Below the pieces are notes generated by a model. It was not told the DNA's origin, made no database searches, and worked only from the letters and a program-made list of their open reading frames with translations. From Portulaca oleracea (taxonomy: Eukaryota > Streptophyta > Magnoliopsida > Caryophyllales > Portulacaceae): DNA of 64,000 bases. The first letter of the stretch is position 1; every line of letters begins with the position of its first letter. Below are positions 10,495-22,558 of this stretch, one piece after another. The position numbers and the translations under genes were made by a program. The stretch is taken from contig CM055881.1 of assembly GCA_029582165.1 (NCBI GenBank), positions 16,263,094-16,327,093 on the forward strand, written 5' to 3'.

Positions 10495-11503
10495 TGGAGC
10501 GTCACCGATCGCGTGGAGGGAGATTGATTAGCTTGAGTTGATAAATGAAGAACAATCGACCAAAAGCTTGAGCACCCAAAGGAAGGATATGACCTTGTGG
10601 CAAGGTAATCTACAACCCAAGGCCTAACACCCCACCAAGATTATCATAAAGGATAAACACCCAAATAATCTATAAAGGGAATGACTTGAAACACCACCAA
10701 ATCACTTGGATAAAGTAATCAAGATTTGAGGAAAACTTAAGGCAACCCTAATATATACCAAAGCATAACATCAATATTCAGCAAAGCCTCCCTTTGGGAA
10801 ATGGGAAAACAAGCTATTTATACTAAACAAAATTTAGGTTAAAACTAAGCAAAATAAACGAAACAGCACGCGCGTCGCAGGTGGAGGTCGGGGCGTATCT
10901 GGTAGGTCGCGGGCGCGAAGGCCCTCTGTCCGCCACTACATGTCGCTTACCGAGGCGTGTCGCGGGCGCTACGGGATGGGTCGCAGGTGCAAAAGACTCC
11001 TGTCACGGGCGTGACAGACTCGTCACGGGCGCGACAATGTTCTGGGCAGCTTTTCCCTGCCGACTTCAAACGCGCATAACTTCTTCATCCAGACTCCGTT
11101 TTAGACCCGTAAGATATCGATGGAAAGCTCTCGGTGTGTACGTTAAGCTCCCAAAATTTGAGATCCATCGGAGTTATATTGGGGGACAATGAACGCACGT
11201 CCATTCCAACAACCCACGTTGACCTGTTTGCGCTTATTCTTGCCGAATGACTTCGAACCCTTTTAGAGGCCCGAAGTAGGTCCCGATGAGGACCCGTAGC
11301 TCCACTCCTACGGTGCGGGATCCCATTGGAAGTGGATACCGCACCCGGGGATGACCTGAATACGACTCCAAGGATCCGGGTCCACCTTGAAATAGACTCC
11401 ATACCCGATCTTGGAGTTGTTTCGCTCGTGTCCTCGGGAGGGTGTGCGGATAAACTTGAAGGCCATGGATTTCGGGGATCGGGACCCATCCCGATACGCT
11501 CCA
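10495..11503 (-). mobile_element. Reina-like LTR (second copy)
   Basis: This 1009-bp LTR has the same TGGAGCG/CGCTCCA ends as 7285-8291. The primer site adjoins on its downstream side. On the upstream side it is followed not by flanking DNA but by the same purine tract and internal sequence as the first copy (11504-12135). It is therefore shared by two tandem element copies. A TGTCAC-GGGC-GTGACA dyad lies at 11001-11016. Confidence 0.85.
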
Positions 11504-12135
11504 TACTCCCCTTCTTGAAAAAGAATTGCCCTCAACTCTTGGGAGTTAAAACGAAGGCACTTCCCATTACTCGGCCACCCGTTGCTTGAACCCTCCAACA
11601 AACCGATCGTGATCACACTATGAACTCCACCCTGCTTGAAGAAGTAGGAATTCATGAAGAGGCTTAGGGGTGAAGGAAAAAGGACGGAAGGAGGAAATAT
11701 TTTTGGAGTTAGGGAACGCTCAACTTAACTAAGCTTGCCACTCGGTAAAGACAAAGCTATGGATCGCTTGCCCTCACCAAGAGCACACTCATCCCGTGTT
11801 TCACTCGATAGGAGGTTCCTAAACTCACTTCCCACCCAACGTTTGATTTGATGTGGGGCTAAGGGATTCAAACAACCACATTCAAGAAAATGACCTTCTT
11901 TCAACGTACACTCCCACAAATATTGCAATTCAAACTTCCAATAACACTCATTCAACAACAAATCCTCGAATAACCAATGTCGACCAAACAACATGTATGA
12001 CCCACTCAAAGAGTTCATATCACAACAACTAACATGCAAGCCATATTCATTGATGGACGACACAAATGACGAGCTTATTAACGTTGATTGAACTTGAATC
12101 ATGGCTTCATCAAACCCAAACATGTCACTGGACAC
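11504..12135 (-). mobile_element. Partial internal region of a second Reina-like copy
   Basis: The segment matches 8292-8925 almost base for base, including the tail of the acidic ORF (11725-12135 open). It is cut at 12135, where a minus-strand Tat LTR begins. Confidence 0.8.
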
Positions 12136-13921
12136 TGTAGGACCCGGAAAAAACTGACCCTTTTCCGCGATGCACTACTTAAACGATCGGGAGCCGACTA
12201 AGGTTTCTTAATCCTTAAATAAGGATATTTTTTATTTTCGAAAATCATTTTCGGGGTGATGAAACTTTTTTTATTTTCAAACCCGTTTTTATTATTTAAA
12301 TTATCCGTAATTACACAAATTAATTTAACAATAATTTAATTCCGGCCCAATCACTAAATTTAAGCGCAAAGAGGAGCAGACAGACCACCAGAAAATGCTA
12401 AAACCGGCCTAGGTTTTAGCATATTCTGGGTCGGGCCGTCTGCATCCCTGGGCCAGAAGAAAATGGGTTGAAATTAATAAAACCCGCCTAGGTTTTATTA
12501 ATTTCTGGTCCATTTTCCTCGAGTCCAATCTTAAATTAGTGAATGGAAATGAATTATATTATTTACTTAAATTATTTTATGCATAAACGAATATTTTAAA
12601 TAGTTAAACGGATTAATAAAATGTAAAAAGAGTCGCCAGCCGATTTAAGGAAATCGACAAACCGTAAAATAAGAAAAGAAAGACTCCGGTCTACGAACCC
12701 AATTTCTAGATTCGGGGGTAAGGTTACGAATTGGAGAGTATAAGAACTCTCGAATCCGCCTGTTATAAAACAGACTCTACTAAAATCAACATTGAAAAGA
12801 AAGAGACCGGGGAGAAGTTTGATTAATTTCGCGGAATTATTATTCGAATCATGCAATATAAAATCAATAGGTTTTTATTTTACAAAATGTGTACAAGTAA
12901 GGGAATTAAAGAAGGAATTACATGAAAACAAAATGAACCAAAGAAATCGAACCTTGCTTAAGGTGACAGATGCGATGACTTTAATCCCCTTTTAGTTGCC
13001 CTTGACTTGAAACCCGGATGAGATAATGTGAATGGCTAGAAAAGAGTAGTATATGGATGGTTGTATGGAGGTAATGAATGTGATTATGAGAGGATTAGAG
13101 GTGGATGTGGATGATAAGATTTTGAGAGAATGGAGGTATAATATGATGGAAATGAGAGTAATAGAATGTGAGTATAATGATGGTGATTTTTGTGAGAGTT
13201 GTTGATAGTAGTTGATGAAATGAGGGTGAAATGGAGGGGGTATTTATAGGTGAAAGGGTGAAGGATTTGGAGGGAAATGAAGGCATCATATCCCACAAAT
13301 AATGTCATTCAAGGACCAAAACCTAGGCGGGTTTTGGGTGGTCAAGGGAAGTCAAGCACGTGGGGCAAAGATCAAGGGATTCAGTTGCATGCATGCAGAT
13401 TTTGGCGCCAACTACTTCAAAACCTAGGCGGGTTATAAGATTATCAGCGCACGGATCAGTGACGTAGAGCAAAACGACGGCGTCCACTATTCCGCCCAAA
13501 ACCTAGGCGGGTTTTCAGCTCTCTGGGCCGGGGCGCGCGTTTGGACTTGATTTCTGGGCCTGGAAAATGTTAAAACCCGCCTGGGTTTTAAAACTGGCTA
13601 AGGACAACTTCGAACAGTCATAACTCTTTCATCCGGACTCCGATTGAGGTAATTCAAAAGACGTTGGAAAGCTTATGATGTGTACTTTACTCTCATCAAA
13701 AGAAATGGGGCCAACGAGACTTATGGAAAAAATGATATTCAAAATGGTGGGCATATGCATGTGGAAAGGGTGGAAAGTGAAGGCTTTTTGTGGTGGGTTG
13801 GCCCGGTAGCTTTTGATTGAGGAAGGCCCTTTTGATTTTCTTTTATGCTAGCCTCTTTTCTTGTTATGTTTGATTTGTACACTTGTCCCGGTACAAAATC
13901 CGGTGTCTACAGAGAGCCCCC
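12136..13921 (-). mobile_element. Tat-type 3' LTR, minus strand
   Basis: This 1786-bp LTR runs from TGTAGG (rc of the terminal CCTACA) to GTCTACA (rc of TGTAGAC). A polypurine tract, rc of 'gagagcccccactttgatc', adjoins at 13922. It is a full-length relative of 27047-28723. Near 12389-12505 it has two strong hairpins, and near 13320-13590 several copies of a CCTAGGCGGGTTTT type motif. Confidence 0.85.
12470..12505. repeat. Perfect 15-bp-stem hairpin in Tat LTR
   Basis: GAAATTAATAAAACC at 12470-12484 pairs exactly with 12491-12505, with a 6-nt loop CGCCTA. A neighbouring stem of 17 bp with one mismatch spans 12389-12405 and 12412-12428. Both contain the family motif AAAACC...CCTAGGTTTT. Confidence 0.85.
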
Positions 13922-14167
13922 ACTTTGATCGAGTCCGAATAGGACGGAGGTCAAAGTAGCCTGAGGATATGACTTTGGATTACAAAGCCTGGGTTAATGC
14001 TTGGAAGTCGAGTCCTGCATCGCAGTTGCGGGCGGCATGCGCCTCTTTGGGGATGATCTCGAGCAAGAATGATGCTCTACTTGACTATTGATGAGTCGAT
14101 GTTGATCTCGGGCGAGAATGACGCCTTACTTGTTATTGGTCATGATGTCGATGTTAATGAGATATGT
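13922..14167 (-). mobile_element. 3' internal end of the minus-strand Tat element
   Basis: This is the reverse complement of the sequence type at 26840-27046, starting with the polypurine tract. A unit of about 50 bp that opens with 'gatctcg' is present twice in tandem (near 14066 and 14116). At about 14168 it joins head-on to a plus-strand Tat LTR. Confidence 0.7.
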
Positions 14168-14365
14168 AATGTTAAATTAATTTGTGTAATTACGGATAAT
14201 TTAAATAATAAAAACGGGTTTGTAAATAAATAAAGTTTTCATCACCCCGAAAATGAATTTCGAAAATAAAAAATATCCTTATTTAAGGATTAAGAAACCT
14301 TTGTCGGCTCCCAATCGTTTACGTAGCACATCGCGGAAAAGGGTCACCTTTTTCCAGGTCCTACA
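14168..14365 (+). mobile_element. Truncated 5' LTR of the Tat element (last 198 bp)
   Basis: The segment is homologous to the last 210 bp of 27047-28723 and ends in CCTACA. Its left side joins an inverted Tat fragment, so about 1.5 kb of LTR, including the promoter part, is missing. Confidence 0.85.
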
Positions 14366-14368
14366 GAT

Positions 14369-14386
14369 TGGCGACTCCACTGGGGA
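14369..14386 (+). other. Primer-binding site, tRNA-Arg type
   Basis: TGGCGACTCCACTGGGGA lies 3 bp inside the LTR. It is complementary to the 3' end of a plant tRNA-Arg as used by Ogre/Tat elements, with one apparent mismatch. Confidence 0.85.
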
Positions 14387-15690
14387 TTCAAACTTTAAAA
14401 AGAGGGTAAAACTTGAAAAAATCAAATTGATTTGAAAGTGTAAAAGGGAGAAGTTAATTTATTTCGTGATTTTATTATTCTTTTAGGAATCCCTTGCATA
14501 CCGGGCCACTAATCGGGTCTTTTGACATGTTAGCACAAAGGCGACTGTTTAAGTTACCTAGGATTTCGTTTGAGAGCGGGAGGCCACTACTATGGGGATG
14601 AACTCTACATTTCTAAGCATTTGGTCGCTCCTCTCCCGGTGTCACACTCCGAGAGCTTCCTTGAAGTTCTTTGAGAAATACCCCAACGACTTACCTTATG
14701 GTATGAAGAACCGGGGCGAAGGCATGCGGTAGGCTATATACCCAACCATAAAAGTCCATGAATTTAAAGCCTTGGTTTAGGATACCCTTCCATGTGTATG
14801 CTATGTGCTATGTGTATCCCTCCCCTTTTCTTGTCTTTTTTGTAAAGAGTCGACTCTAGTTTTGAGGTTTTGTTCTAGTCCATATAAAATTCATTAGGTT
14901 GAGAAAAGGATTATTTATTAATTAATATAATTAAATCAAAGGCATTTTGGTTAGCCCAAGTGGAAGGGCCCATTTATGCTCGAAGGTTGATTATCTTGAT
15001 TAATAAATAAAAATTGACTCACCTTTGATGATATTATATGGCCCTTTATGAATTTCTCTTAACAAAGGTCCAAAAAATTAATTAAAAAGTTAACAAAGTT
15101 AATGGATAACGTCTTAGACTGCATAATAGTCACTAGGCTTGAGTAAATTAATTTATCGATTTAATTAATAAATCCATCATATTTATGGTCGGCCCGTTGT
15201 TAGGCCCAAACATATCGGATTTGCCAATTAAGCCGATAAATTGATTATGACTCACTTATTGTTGACTTTATCCAGTCCTTTAAATCACCCATTTTCCCCG
15301 AGTTAAAAAAAAGAGGAGTATAAAAAGGAAAAGGTTAAAAAAAAAAGAAAGGTGGGTTGTCGGTCTTGTTGAACATTATTCTAGTCCGCATAATAGCCAA
15401 TATGGTTTGAGCTGTCTGAGTTATTGGGCCAAGTTACGGATTCTCCTTAAAACGGTCGGCCAGTGGATTGGGCCCATCCGAATTGAGAAACACTAACTAA
15501 AGCCTGTCAACTTATGACCCGCTCGCTATGTTGACTTTATTCGGCCCTTTATAATGTTCTGTTTTTAGGTCCATATAGAGTTAGGCCATGCACTCCCAAA
15601 AGTGGGTGAGTCCGTTATGTCAGCATACATGTGTCAAAGATCATATAGGCCATCTAGAACATGCATGCATCAGGTAGAACGTGACGGAGA
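14387..15690 (+). other. Tat leader region, non-coding
   Basis: These 1.3 kb lie between the primer site and gag. No credible ORF, repeat or RNA gene is seen. There are GC-poor stretches and a poly-A/purine tract near 15306-15352. It probably serves as RNA leader or packaging sequence. Confidence 0.6.
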
Positions 15691-17184
15691 ATGTTATCAA
15701 GTGTCTTAACTTTGAATTTCCATACAGGCATCATTAGTGATCGACTCCGAGCCCTCATTCGAGATCCACGAACAGGCTGTTTGATTTTGAATCCCCACTA
15801 CGATCCATCAGCAACCGGTGACAGCATTATGCCTGGAGAACAATTCCAAGAGATTCCGGTCCAGAGCACCGAAGCTAACATCACGAAGCATTTGGATGGC
15901 CTCTATACCAAAATGCAAGGTCTGGTATTTGCCAATACCTTAGAAAAAGAGCAGAAGGTGGGGAAAAGGCTGAATGAGCAACAGCACGTGATGGATGGTA
16001 TACTTCAAGCCATTACTAAAATCAATACCAAACTGGGATTGAATGTTGAGGAAGACGATGAAGAAATGCAGGGATATGAGTCTGAACTTGAAATCATCAA
16101 GATATCCCCAAATTTTGGAGGGAGTGGGATATCCAAGACAAAAGCTGATACCCTTGAGGCATCTAAACCTGTGAAGGATCCAACTGTTAAGGCCCTTGAA
16201 CAGAAATTAGAAAGCCTTACCAAAGCAATGAGCACTGTGTCGGCCTTTGCTGACAAATATCTGGAAGTGCCATTACCTGTTCAGCCGATTCTGAAGATAG
16301 CTGATAAAGTTGAGGTACCAAACATCAGGTTCAAACCCTATGAAAACCCAGTTCATCACATCGAAGAGTTCATGAGGCTAGCACCATTAAACCGAATTGA
16401 TGTCGGTTTATACTCTACCGTTTTCCCATCCACTCTGGATGGCGAAGCCAAGGTATGGTATCACGCCTTACCACTTCAAACAAAGGCCGATTGGAATGAA
16501 CTGTTCAAAGCTTTCATTAATCACTACAGTCACATCCAGAGGAAGCAGGCTACGGTGGATGACTTGACCACCATGAAGCAACGAGATAACGAATCCTTCC
16601 GGAATTACTTTGAGCGATGGCATACCAAGCTGTCTCACATCAATGAGACAATTCCTCTTCGCCTACAGTTGTCTACTTTCAAGCAAGGGCTAAAAGGCAG
16701 TTTATCCAAACACTTGGGATATCACGCCATCAAAGACTTTGACTACTTGAAGGACATCTGTGTCCAACTAGAGGTGATGCATAATGATAAGACCACTTCG
16801 CCTGGATGGAAGGGGTCTAGTTCCGACAGGAGGGCCACTAGTGCGTCTAGCCACCCTCCTAAGATCATGGAAACTAACTCTGTCTAGCGTAAGGGGCCTT
16901 TCATACCTAAGTATGAGACTTACACGCCATTGGACGTCTCTTACTCACAAGCTCTTGATCGATTGGTCAAGAAGGGTTTTTTGGTCCTACTTTTGCCAAG
17001 GGAAGAATTAGCAACAAGAAGAAAGAATTTGGATAAATTTTGCCGCTACCATCATTGCCGAGGACATGATACTGAGAAATGCTGGTCTCTCAAGAGCAAA
17101 ATAGAAGATATGATAAGGGATGGGACTCTACCCATGCCGAAAGCTGCTCAAAAGCCTAAAAATCAAAGCAACCCTATGCCTTAG
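15691..17184 (+). pseudogene. Tat gag
   Basis: A 398-codon frame (15691-16887) ends at a TAG, and the same protein continues to 17184 in a shifted frame. The capsid domain is clear: 'YENPVHHIEEFMRLAP' near 16340-16385, 'DGEAKVWYHALP' near 16438-16470, and 'RDNESFRNYFERWHTKLSHI' near 16583-16640. The second part carries the Tat pseudo-zinc-finger CRYHHCRGHDTEKC near 17042-17085. Gag would form the particle that packages element RNA in the cytoplasm. The upstream start is uncertain, because several ATGs are possible. Confidence 0.85.
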
Positions 17185-17232
17185 CATACCAACGCTATCT
17201 TTCATGGAGTTTGTAGCTTTGATCCTTCCACT

Positions 17233-18443
17233 TTGATTGTTGAAACAGGCCAACTTATCCCTGAAGTGCTCTGTTTTCATGAAGACCTATCCATTCATGG
17301 TATTTGGGATAGCGACGACGAAGAGCAGCATGAATACTCCAAGATGGAATGGATGGAGCCAGATGAGCCAACATCCTATGATGTAGCATTTCTCACTCGA
17401 TCAGGCCGCCATAACAAAAAGAACACCACCACCCCAGTAGCTGTTTCTAGTCCTACACCAATGGTTACCAACGACAACCATGTTGCACCTGAAGATCCTC
17501 TCCTTACACAACTTAAGAAGACCAAGGCTGAAATTACCATCTGGCAATTGATTTGTACCTCACAAGCACACAGACAGAAGATGATGGATGCTCTTACTGC
17601 ATTAACAGTATCTCCCACAACAACTCCTGAATCTCTAGTTGCTCATGTGACTACCCAACAAGAGTTTATCACCTTCGGGATTGAAGATCTGTCTCAGGGA
17701 GGGGCATCCCACAACAAAGCATTATACCTCACAGTGCAATGTTCCAACAAAACTATCCCTCTAGTTTTGGTCGATAATGGCTCAGCTGTGAATGTGTGCC
17801 CTTGGAGGACGACACAGAAATTGGGAGTCCAACAACAACACTTGGCTCAAAATGGTGTACAACTTAGGGCTTATGACAATTCTCCTCGAAAGTCGGTGGG
17901 TCCATAATATTGCCCATCACTACAGGCAATATCACTCGGAACATGGAGTTCGTAGTGCTAGACATTCCAGCCTCCTTCAATCTGTTACTAGGGAGGCCAT
18001 GGCTTCATGAATGCAATGCTATAGTATCTACCTTACACCAGAAGGTAAAGATGTTGGTCCAAGGACAAGTCATCACCATCTCGGGAGAATCCATCAATGC
18101 TGTCTTCACTCCCAAGCAAGCAACCCTTGAGGTAGAACATAGTTCTATGGACGAAGAACTTCACAACTTTGAACTTGTGGCGACTTTGAGCCAGGATGAA
18201 GCTTCTTTTGACTTTGATCCCTACTCAAATCCCAAAGTGTATGCAATACTCAGGAAACAAGGACACTTCCCTGGGATGCCACTAGGAAAGAACCCGAAAA
18301 GCAAGATTCCTCCTGTGTTCAAGACATTTAAACAGAAGGGAAGGTTCTGCTTAGGGTACAAGCCAACTGAGAAGGAAGTTAAGCTCGCCAAGATAGCCAT
18401 AACTGAGCAAAAAAGGATGGACAACCCACCTACCTTATTCTAA
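17233..18443 (+). pseudogene. Tat aspartic protease (frameshifted)
   Basis: The active-site loop is DNGSAVNVC, at about 17770-17800 (D-N-G in place of D-T-G, as commonly seen in Tat proteases). The second half, 'FVVLDIPASFNLLLGRPWLH' (17949-18007), is in another frame, so a frameshift lies near 17900. An acidic linker precedes it. The C-terminal part (18010-18443) is the linker to RT, with 'YKPTEKEVKLAK' type sequence. Confidence 0.75.
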
Positions 18444-18590
18444 ATGAAGCCCTATCCACTCACTCTGAATGGGTAGTTCGTTAGGGAAAGTGATGACTTC
18501 CCTTACTATGGATTCTTTGAACCATACAACCTGAAGAACAAGGGAGTTCAGGTCGTTGGGTTAGAAGTTTTCAATGACTGCACCATTAAC

Positions 18591-20178
18591 ATGGCTACTG
18601 TTTTCATCCCCGCTCGGGACAAACAGCCACCATTGGAATGGACTCACCTTGCTGGAAGCAACATATTTGGCATCCGTCGACAAGAAGTCGTGAGGAGAGT
18701 CCAAGTCGACGTTGTTATTGCTGCGTTATCCAACCCAAGCTTTGATCCAAGTGTCATGATCACTGAAGAAGAAGAAGTCAAGGCGGTCTCATGGGTCGAT
18801 GCTGAGAATAATAGCTTTGTTTTATCTGTAGGAGAGTCTGTTCCTATGGACATAGAGTCTGGTCCTAAGAGTCTAGAGTCAAGTGAGTCTGATCTTGAGT
18901 CTGCTGGTGATGTACTCATTTCTGCATTCAATAAAATGAACCTTTCTGCTTACTCTGATTCTTCTTTCCCCTCTTCCCTAAACTGTTGCGCTAATAATAA
19001 TCTGGAATTTAATGAACCCTTAAAAGAATTTTCTAATGAACATGAGCATAAGATGGCGGTGTTGGAAGACACCATCACCATAAATGTGGGCACGGAAGAA
19101 CAACCTCGGGAGTTGAAATTAGGTAGTTCACTCACAACAGAAGAACGGGTGGAATTTACAGAGCTTCTGCAAGAGTTTGTGGATGTATTCGCATGGTCTT
19201 ACGAGGACATGCCGGGGATTGACAGGGAAATTGCGGAGCACACCATACCTTTGCTCCCCGATGAAAAACCGGTACGACAAAAGGCTAGGAGGATCAAACC
19301 TGAATGGGCTAAGAAAATTGAAGAAGAGGGGATCAAGCAGCTTAACGCTAAGTTCATCAAAGAAGTCCAATACCCTGAATGGATTGCTAACATTGTCCCA
19401 GTACCCAAGAAAGATGGGAAAGTGCGCATGTGTGTGGACTTCCGAGACCTTAACAAGGTTAGTACCAAGGATAGTTTCCCTCTACCCCACATTGATGTAT
19501 TGGTGGATAACACTTGCGGACATGAGCTCTTATCCTTTATGGATGGATATGCTGGTTACAACCAAATAAAAATGGCAGAAGAAGATATGGAGAACACTTC
19601 CTTTACCACACCATGGGGTACGTATTGTTATGTCGTCATGCCTTTCGGTCTCAAAAATGCCGGGGCAACATACCAGCGGACTGCCAATACCCTAGTACAT
19701 GACATGATGCTCGTCGAAGTAGAAGTTTATGTTGATGACATGATTGTTAAGTCCAAAACAAGAAAGGGTCATATTCCTAACCTCCGGAAATTCTTTCTGC
19801 GACTGCGTAAATACAAGATGCTGCTCAATCTAGCAAAGTGCACCTTCGGTGTTACCTCTGGGAAGCTACTAGGCTATGTGGTTAGCCACAGGCATTGAAG
19901 TTGATCCTTCAAAGATCAAGGCTATCCAACAGTTACAACCAGCTAAGAAAGAAAAGGAGATAAGAGGTTTCTTGGGCCGAATCCAGTACATCAGCAGGTT
20001 CATTTCAAAGCTCACCATGACTTATGAACCTTTGTTCAAGAAGCTAAAGAAAGGAAGAAAAGTAGAATGGGACGATCAATGTCAAGCTGCTTTTGAGAAA
20101 ATCAAGGAGTATCTGCAACATCCCCAAGTTCTCATGCCACCAGTACCAGATGAGTCTCTACTCCTTTACCTTACCTGA
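18591..20178 (+). pseudogene. Tat reverse transcriptase
   Basis: A 435-codon frame covers the RT fingers and palm. It shows 'VPVPKKDGKVRMCVDFRDLN' near 19395-19455, 'PLPHIDVLVD' near 19480, 'MPFGLKNAGATYQR' near 19639-19680, and the catalytic YVDDM at about 19727-19742. A one-base frameshift near 19893 moves the thumb region into a second frame (19876-20178, 'EIRGFLGRIQYISRFI'). All catalytic aspartates are kept. The frame ends at a TGA at 20176-20178 before RNase H. Confidence 0.9.
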
Positions 20179-20189
20179 CTAGCTCAGCA

Positions 20190-20580
20190 ATGGGGGCTAT
20201 GCTAGCTCAAAAGGTTAAAGGTCAAGAGAGCGTCATCTAGTACTTGAGCAAGAAGTTCCTAGACTACGAAAGTCGATATGCAGACATAGAAAAAATGGCT
20301 CTTGCATTAGTTTGGGCCACCAAGAAGCTGAGACACTACATGCTCTCACACATAGTGTATGTAATAGCTGAGAACAATCCCATCAAATTCATCATGGAGC
20401 AACCTACCATCAACAATCGCATCGCTCGATGGGTAGTCATGCTTTCTGAGTTCAACCTTCAATACTTACCTCAGAAATCTATTAAAGGGCGGGTTGTTTC
20501 AGATTTTCCGGCTGCTTCACCGTCACAGGAACCTCCAAGCACTCACTTGGAATTCCCAGACGAAGACGTGTTCTTGACTG
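20190..20580 (+). pseudogene. Tat RNase H (gypsy type, first)
   Basis: The reading gives 'SRYADIEKMALALVWATKKL' (E of the active site; 20268-20327), then the strand with 'YVIAENNPIKFIM' and 'NNRIARWVVMLSEFNLQYLP'. The conserved aspartate of the usual 'TDH/ENN' position is replaced in this copy. A TAG near 20240 breaks the link to RT. In the Tat lineage this first RNase H is often decayed and a second, archaeal-type domain follows. Confidence 0.75.
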
Positions 20581-20589
20581 ATGAAGTTA

Positions 20590-20985
20590 TTTGGGAAATG
20601 TATTTTGATGGAGCTTCTAATCAAATGGGTTATGGATTATGAGTACTGTTAATATCTCCAGAAGGTGTACATATCCTTGTATCTGTAAAATTGGATTTTG
20701 ATGCTACTAATAATGCGGCGGAATATGAAGCATGCATCAAAGGCCTACAAGCTGCCTTGGCTTTAGGAATACGCCACATAAATGTCTTTGGAGACTCTAG
20801 CCTCATCATTAACCAGGCTAAGAACGCATGGAAAGTTCGAAGTGAGTGCCTTTTAGCTTATCAGCAGAAGCTTTTGGGATTGGCTGACCAATTCGAGAAA
20901 ATAAATTTCCAATACCTTTCTAGGGATCACAACGAACTGGCCGATGCTCTGGCTAAATTATCAGCAATGATATCCATCCCATCAG
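20590..20985 (+). pseudogene. Tat second RNase H, archaeal type
   Basis: The four acidic active-site residues are all present: D in YFDGAS (about 20601), E in NNAAEYEA (about 20709), D in GDSSLI (about 20791), and D in NELADALA (about 20935). A TGA at 20639-20641 is the only break. The layout matches the extra, archaeal-type RNase H of Tat elements, which is thought to act during cDNA synthesis. Confidence 0.85.
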
Positions 20986-22319
20986 GCACGCTCCAGCTAC
21001 CAGTAATTGTAGAGCGACAGTCTGAACCCGCGTATGTCTGTGTCATGGAAGCACAAGAAGAAGAGACTGAGGAATGGTTTCTCGACATATCCAATTTCCT
21101 TCGGAAGGGAGAATATCCAGCTAAGTTAGATGCTCGAGGACAACGAGCGATCAGGGCTTTAGCAGCACAATACTGCTTGATCCAAGATCGTTTATACAAG
21201 AAGTCACCTACAGGCATCAATTTGTTGTGCATCAGTGCCAAAAGTGCAAAGGAAGTCATGACTACCGTGCATGGAGGAGAGTGTGGGCCTCACATGAATG
21301 GGCGCATGCTAGCGAAGAAGATTCAAAGAGCTGGTTACTACTGGACCACTATGGAAGCAGATTGCTTGAATTTTGTTCGGAAATGTCACAAATGTCAGGA
21401 GTATGCCAACCTGCAGCATCAACCTCCTTCATATCTGACAACACTCACTTCTCCATGGCCATTCTCGGTCTGGGGTATTGATATCATTGGCAAAATACAC
21501 CCAACCGGAACAGGAGGACATGAATACATTTTGGTCGCTATTGATTACTTCACTAAGTGGGTAGAGGCAGCCTCTTTTTCCAAGCTCACATCTAAGCACG
21601 TGGCTAAATTCATCCTTCAGAACATTATATGCCGATATGGAGTACCTCATGAGATCATCAGCGATAATGGGAGTCATTTTCGAAAGAAAGTAGAAGTTTT
21701 GCTCACCAATTACAAAATTCAGCATCATCGGTCTTCACCTTACCGACCCCAAACCAATGGAGCTGTAGAAGCGGCCAATAAAACGGTGGCAGGAATCATT
21801 AAGAAGATGGTCATCACTTACATGGATTGGCCTGACAAGTTAGCATTTGCCTTATGAGGATACTGAACCTCAATTCAAACCACCACAGGAGCAACACCAT
21901 ATTCCTTAGTGTATGGAATGGAAGCAATCCTGCCGATCGAGTTAACAATCCCGTCATTACGAATAGTTCCGGAAAGCCAATTGCCGGAGGCAGAGTGGGC
22001 TAGGGCAAGGTTCGAGGAGTTAATGTTGATGGATGAAAGGCGATTAAGGGCGTTGCATAATGTTCAGGTATATCAGAATAGAATCACTCGCGCCTTTAAT
22101 AAGAAGGTGAAAAGTCGTTCACTTCAAGAAGGTGATCTAGTGCTTAAGGAAATGAGGGCACCAATACAAGACCCAAGGGGAAAGTTTGCACCTAATTGGA
22201 AAGGTCCTTATATGATTAAGGAAATTTTACCGGGAGGAGCAGCTCGGCTTGCCACCATGGATGGAGAAGATGTGTTTCAACCCACAAATTTGGATCAGCT
22301 CAAGAGATATTATTCTTAA
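20986..22319 (+). pseudogene. Tat integrase
   Basis: The zinc-binding HHCC module spans about 21270-21410 (H..H..C-x2-C in 'CHKCQEY'). The catalytic core has D in 'WGIDIIG' (21475-21490), D in 'ISDNGSHF' (21658-21680) and E in 'NGAVEAANK' (21757-21780). The frame is open from 20691 to 21857. A TGA at 21855 separates the C-terminal domain (21909-22319), which contains a GPF/Y-like 'NWKGPYMIKEI' segment near 22195-22225. The D-D-E triad is intact. No chromodomain is visible, as expected for Tat. Confidence 0.88.
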
Positions 22320-22558
22320 TATAGCCAAGCAATTGGAAAACCAATTTTCAGACACTTGGTTAATATTCAATTTATGCTCATGAAAGGAAGAAAGATAAAA
22401 TTTGCAAGGACACAATGATTGTAAATAATACTTCTTCTTTTATTAATAATCAAAATGCAAGTACACTGCTTGTAAATAAGAAAATTCAAAAGGCATAATT
22501 AAATAAAAAGTTTATTCTAGCAAAGTAGTTCAGTTCCTTCGCTTCCATCCATCTTCTA
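22320..22558 (+). other. Spacer between integrase and the antisense gene
   Basis: About 240 bp of AT-rich sequence. Nothing recognisable is seen. It may hold the converging 3' ends of the sense and antisense transcripts. Confidence 0.5.
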
